Assembly: GCF_016863655.1 (NCBI RefSeq)
Contig: NZ_BOPH01000156.1
Span: 1 to 40,894, forward strand
Origin: Virgisporangium ochraceum
GTDB taxonomy: Bacteria; Actinomycetota; Actinomycetes; Mycobacteriales; Micromonosporaceae
Length of the DNA stretch: 40,894 nucleotides
Reading direction: 5' to 3'
Shown piece by piece: positions 39,382 through 40,894 of this stretch. A model generated the notes under the pieces. That model was not told the origin of the DNA, made no database searches, and was given only the letters and a program-made list of their open reading frames with translations. The stretch's first letter is position 1. Every line of letters begins with the position of its first letter. The translations under genes were made by a program, and so were the position numbers.

Positions 39382-39828
39382 ATGACCGACGTCAAGCCGG
39401 ATCACATCATGGCGCTGCTCGGCACCCTGCTCGACAGCCTGCGCCGCGACCTGGTCGGCGCGATCGCGTCCGTGGCCGACCCGCCGGTGCTCCGCGAGGT
39501 GCGCATGTCGCACATCCGCATGCTGAGCCTCACGCCGCCCGACGGGATGCGGGTCAGCGACCTGGCCGACCGGATCGGCATGACCAAGCAGGCGCTGGGC
39601 GAGTTCGCGACCACGTTGGAGCGGCTCGGCCTCGTCGAGAGCGTGCGCGACCCGGCCGACCGCCGGGTCCGGATCGTGCGGCCGACCCCGCTCGGACGGC
39701 GGGTCGCCGAGACGGGCACCGCCCTCATCGGGGAGGTCGAGACCGCCTGGCGGGAACGGGTCGGCGACCGCGACTGGGACCGGCTGCGGTCGCTGCTGGT
39801 CACCGTCGAGGCCCGCGGCCGGGCCTGA
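39382..39828 (+). CDS. MarR family transcriptional regulator
   Basis: 148 residues. The winged helix is HIRMLSLTPPDGMRVSDLADRIGMTKQALGEFATTLERLGLVES, followed by the wing VRDPADRRVRIVRPTPLGRRV. Helices at both ends make the dimer. Leaderless from ATG 39382, six bases after TAAGGT. The overlapping dyads in the 58-base gap to the divergent phosphotransferase gene make it the obvious target and suggest autoregulation. The ligand is unknown; substrates or products of the kinase would be reasonable. Confidence 0.92.
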   Translation: MTDVKPDHIMALLGTLLDSLRRDLVGAIASVADPPVLREVRMSHIRMLSLTPPDGMRVSDLADRIGMTKQALGEFATTLERLGLVESVRDPADRRVRIVRPTPLGRRVAETGTALIGEVETAWRERVGDRDWDRLRSLLVTVEARGRA

Positions 39829-39837
39829 GACCGCCGG

Positions 39838-40740
39838 TCAGCCCGGGGCCGACATCGCGATCGTCGAGCACTGCACGGGCGTGGCCGGGAACGCGCGGAC
39901 CGCGCCGGCGGCCGCGAACTCCGGACCGGCACCGCGCGCCACCCGCACCAGTTCGCGCCGCACCCGCGCCGGCCGCCACCGCAGGTACGGGTCGCGGTGG
40001 AGCAGCCCGTCGAGGACCGGTGTCAGTTCGTCGGCGCACCGCGGCGGGTCCGGCGGCGTGCGGAGCAGGGCACCCAACGTGTTCTCGACCGAGTCGCGGT
40101 CGTAGGGTCCGCGGCCCTCCACGGCGTTGTACAGCGTCGCGCCGAGCGAGTACAGGTCGCCCTCCGGCAGCGACAGGTTGGCGCTCACCCGCTCCGGCGG
40201 CACGAACTGCGGGGTGCCGAGCGTGGGTTCGTGGCCGGGCGGCTGGCCGTGCCGCAGGGCGATCCCGAAGTCGGCCAGCACCACGCGCCCGTCGTGTCCG
40301 ATGAGGACGTTGGCCGGCTTCACGTCGCGGTGCAGGACCCCGGCGCGATGGGCCGCGGTGAGCGCGTCGAGCACCGCCACGCCGATCGAGGCCACGTAGC
40401 CGGGTGCGAGCGGGCCGTTGCGGTCGGTCAGCTCACGCAGGGACCACGACGGAACGTGCTCCATGACGATCCACGGCCGCCGGCCGGCGTCGACGATGTC
40501 CAGGATCCGCACGGCGTTCGGGTGGTTGACCCGGGCGGCCGCGCGGGCCTCGCGCAGCGCGATCTCGCGCAGCGGCGCCAGCTCGGCGTCGGTGGTGCCG
40601 GACGGCGACGTCGTCTCCTTGATGGCGACCTCGCGGCGCAGGACGCGGTCGTAGGCCAGCCACACGCAGCCCATCGCACCGCGACCGACCACCTCGCGGA
40701 GCTCGAACCGCCCGCCCACCACCGCATCGATTCCGGACAT
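39838..40740 (-). CDS. Soluble eukaryotic-like serine/threonine protein kinase
   Basis: 300 residues. All kinase motifs are present: glycine loop GRGAMG (19-24), K41 (VAIKE), E64 of helix C, catalytic HRDVKPANVL (D139) and DFG (157-159), with the activation segment ending LGTPQFVPPERV. The chain ends about 30 residues after the kinase core (AAGAVRAFPATPVQ) without a membrane helix or PASTA repeats, so it is a short cytoplasmic kinase rather than a PknB-type receptor. Its substrates are not visible. ATG 40740 is chosen over GTG 40746 because GGTGAGG is then properly spaced. Confidence 0.92.
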   Translation of the reverse strand: MSGIDAVVGGRFELREVVGRGAMGCVWLAYDRVLRREVAIKETTSPSGTTDAELAPLREIALREARAAARVNHPNAVRILDIVDAGRRPWIVMEHVPSWSLRELTDRNGPLAPGYVASIGVAVLDALTAAHRAGVLHRDVKPANVLIGHDGRVVLADFGIALRHGQPPGHEPTLGTPQFVPPERVSANLSLPEGDLYSLGATLYNAVEGRGPYDRDSVENTLGALLRTPPDPPRCADELTPVLDGLLHRDPYLRWRPARVRRELVRVARGAGPEFAAAGAVRAFPATPVQCSTIAMSAPG

Positions 40741-40833
40741 CTGCACACCTCACCGGCTGTTGTTCAGATATACGCGCGATGCGGTCGGTGGGTTCGACCC
40801 GATCACCCGCCGGGGTGGCACGTTGTCGGGATC

Positions 40834-40894
40834 ATGCGGATACCGGTCGCGGCCTACTGTGAGTGCACGCCGGACGGACCGGTCAGACAGACAA
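40834..40894 (+). CDS. Possible start of a further gene, cut by the window edge
   Basis: ATG 40834 opens a frame reading MRIPVAAYCECTPDGPVRQT to the window end with no stop. It contains a Cys-x-Cys pair. The frame is open and divergent from the kinase gene, but a ribosome binding site is not evident and 20 codons are too few to judge. A GTG at 40859 could start another frame. Confidence 0.25.
   Translation, partial: MRIPVAAYCECTPDGPVRQT

Noticed and set aside
40776..40800. GGTTCGACCC resembling a tRNA T-loop
   Set aside because: The flanking bases do not form a 5-bp T stem, and no anticodon arm or acceptor stem can be built around it.

Overview
The window is very GC-rich DNA (clearly above 70% by eye) with long open codons ending in G or C. 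Its genes are typical of high-GC Gram-positive bacteria: a deazaflavin (F420)-type nitroreductase, an MmyB-type XRE regulator, an MMPL exporter, a FCD-type GntR, a Sel1/TPR giant and a eukaryote-like Ser/Thr kinase. Many genes begin at or next to a transcription start, with a TANNNT-like -10 box 5-7 bases before an ATG or GTG and no ribosome binding site, a habit known from actinobacteria. An actinomycete is near certain. Micromonosporaceae or a neighbour is only a guess. The region looks chromosomal. I saw no rRNA, tRNA, CRISPR array, transposase or phage genes.

Layout, left to right. 1-85 holds half of a dispersed palindrome. 86-2275: a small CxxC protein, a phytanoyl-CoA-dioxygenase-like enzyme and a divergent LacI regulator with two tandem operators between them. 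2268-6702 (minus strand): a translationally coupled operon of sensor kinase, NarL/LuxR response regulator and a peptide-type ABC substrate-binding lipoprotein without permease genes. 6984-9779: aldo/keto reductase, VOC protein and a PLP decarboxylase. 9776-10600: a lipoprotein. 10601-11403 is an island of lower GC: a run of hairpins leads into a small unknown ORF, followed by the remnant of a siderophore-type ABC ATPase. 11404-13115: a DUF318-type permease and its TIGR03943-type partner. 13213-18379: an anchored protein of unknown function, F420-type nitroreductase, MerR regulator with a divergent quinone-type oxidoreductase, a DUF429 protein, a short-chain dehydrogenase and its downstream XRE/MmyB regulator.

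18461-22009 is the most unusual gene: an orphan protein of about 1180 residues built like a polymorphic-toxin or contractile-injection effector. It has an Ala/Pro/Gly linker, a very long coiled coil, a hydrophobic translocation-like block, 13-residue helical repeats and a compact C-terminal domain that could be a nuclease. 22079-24038: an ECF sigma factor, a membrane partner that is probably its anti-sigma factor, and a divergent STAS anti-anti-sigma protein. 24040-27085: a TetR-MMPL exporter operon with a palindromic operator. 27171-29423: an intact GGDEF-EAL cyclic-di-GMP protein. 29416-31076: a GntR-acdS operon (ACC deaminase with all diagnostic residues). 31189-34152: a Sel1/TPR repeat protein. 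34275-38209: APC permease, flippase-like membrane protein and a serpin. 38220-39828: a phosphotransferase and a MarR regulator, divergent across an AT-rich operator. 39838-40740: a soluble Ser/Thr kinase. The right end may hold the start of one more gene.

Genes are packed tightly, often tail-to-tail with stops overlapping or a few bases apart, and ATGA stop/start overlaps tie three operons together. Two kinds of dispersed palindrome occur: one between converging genes, one invading the 3' end of a coding region just before a leaderless start.
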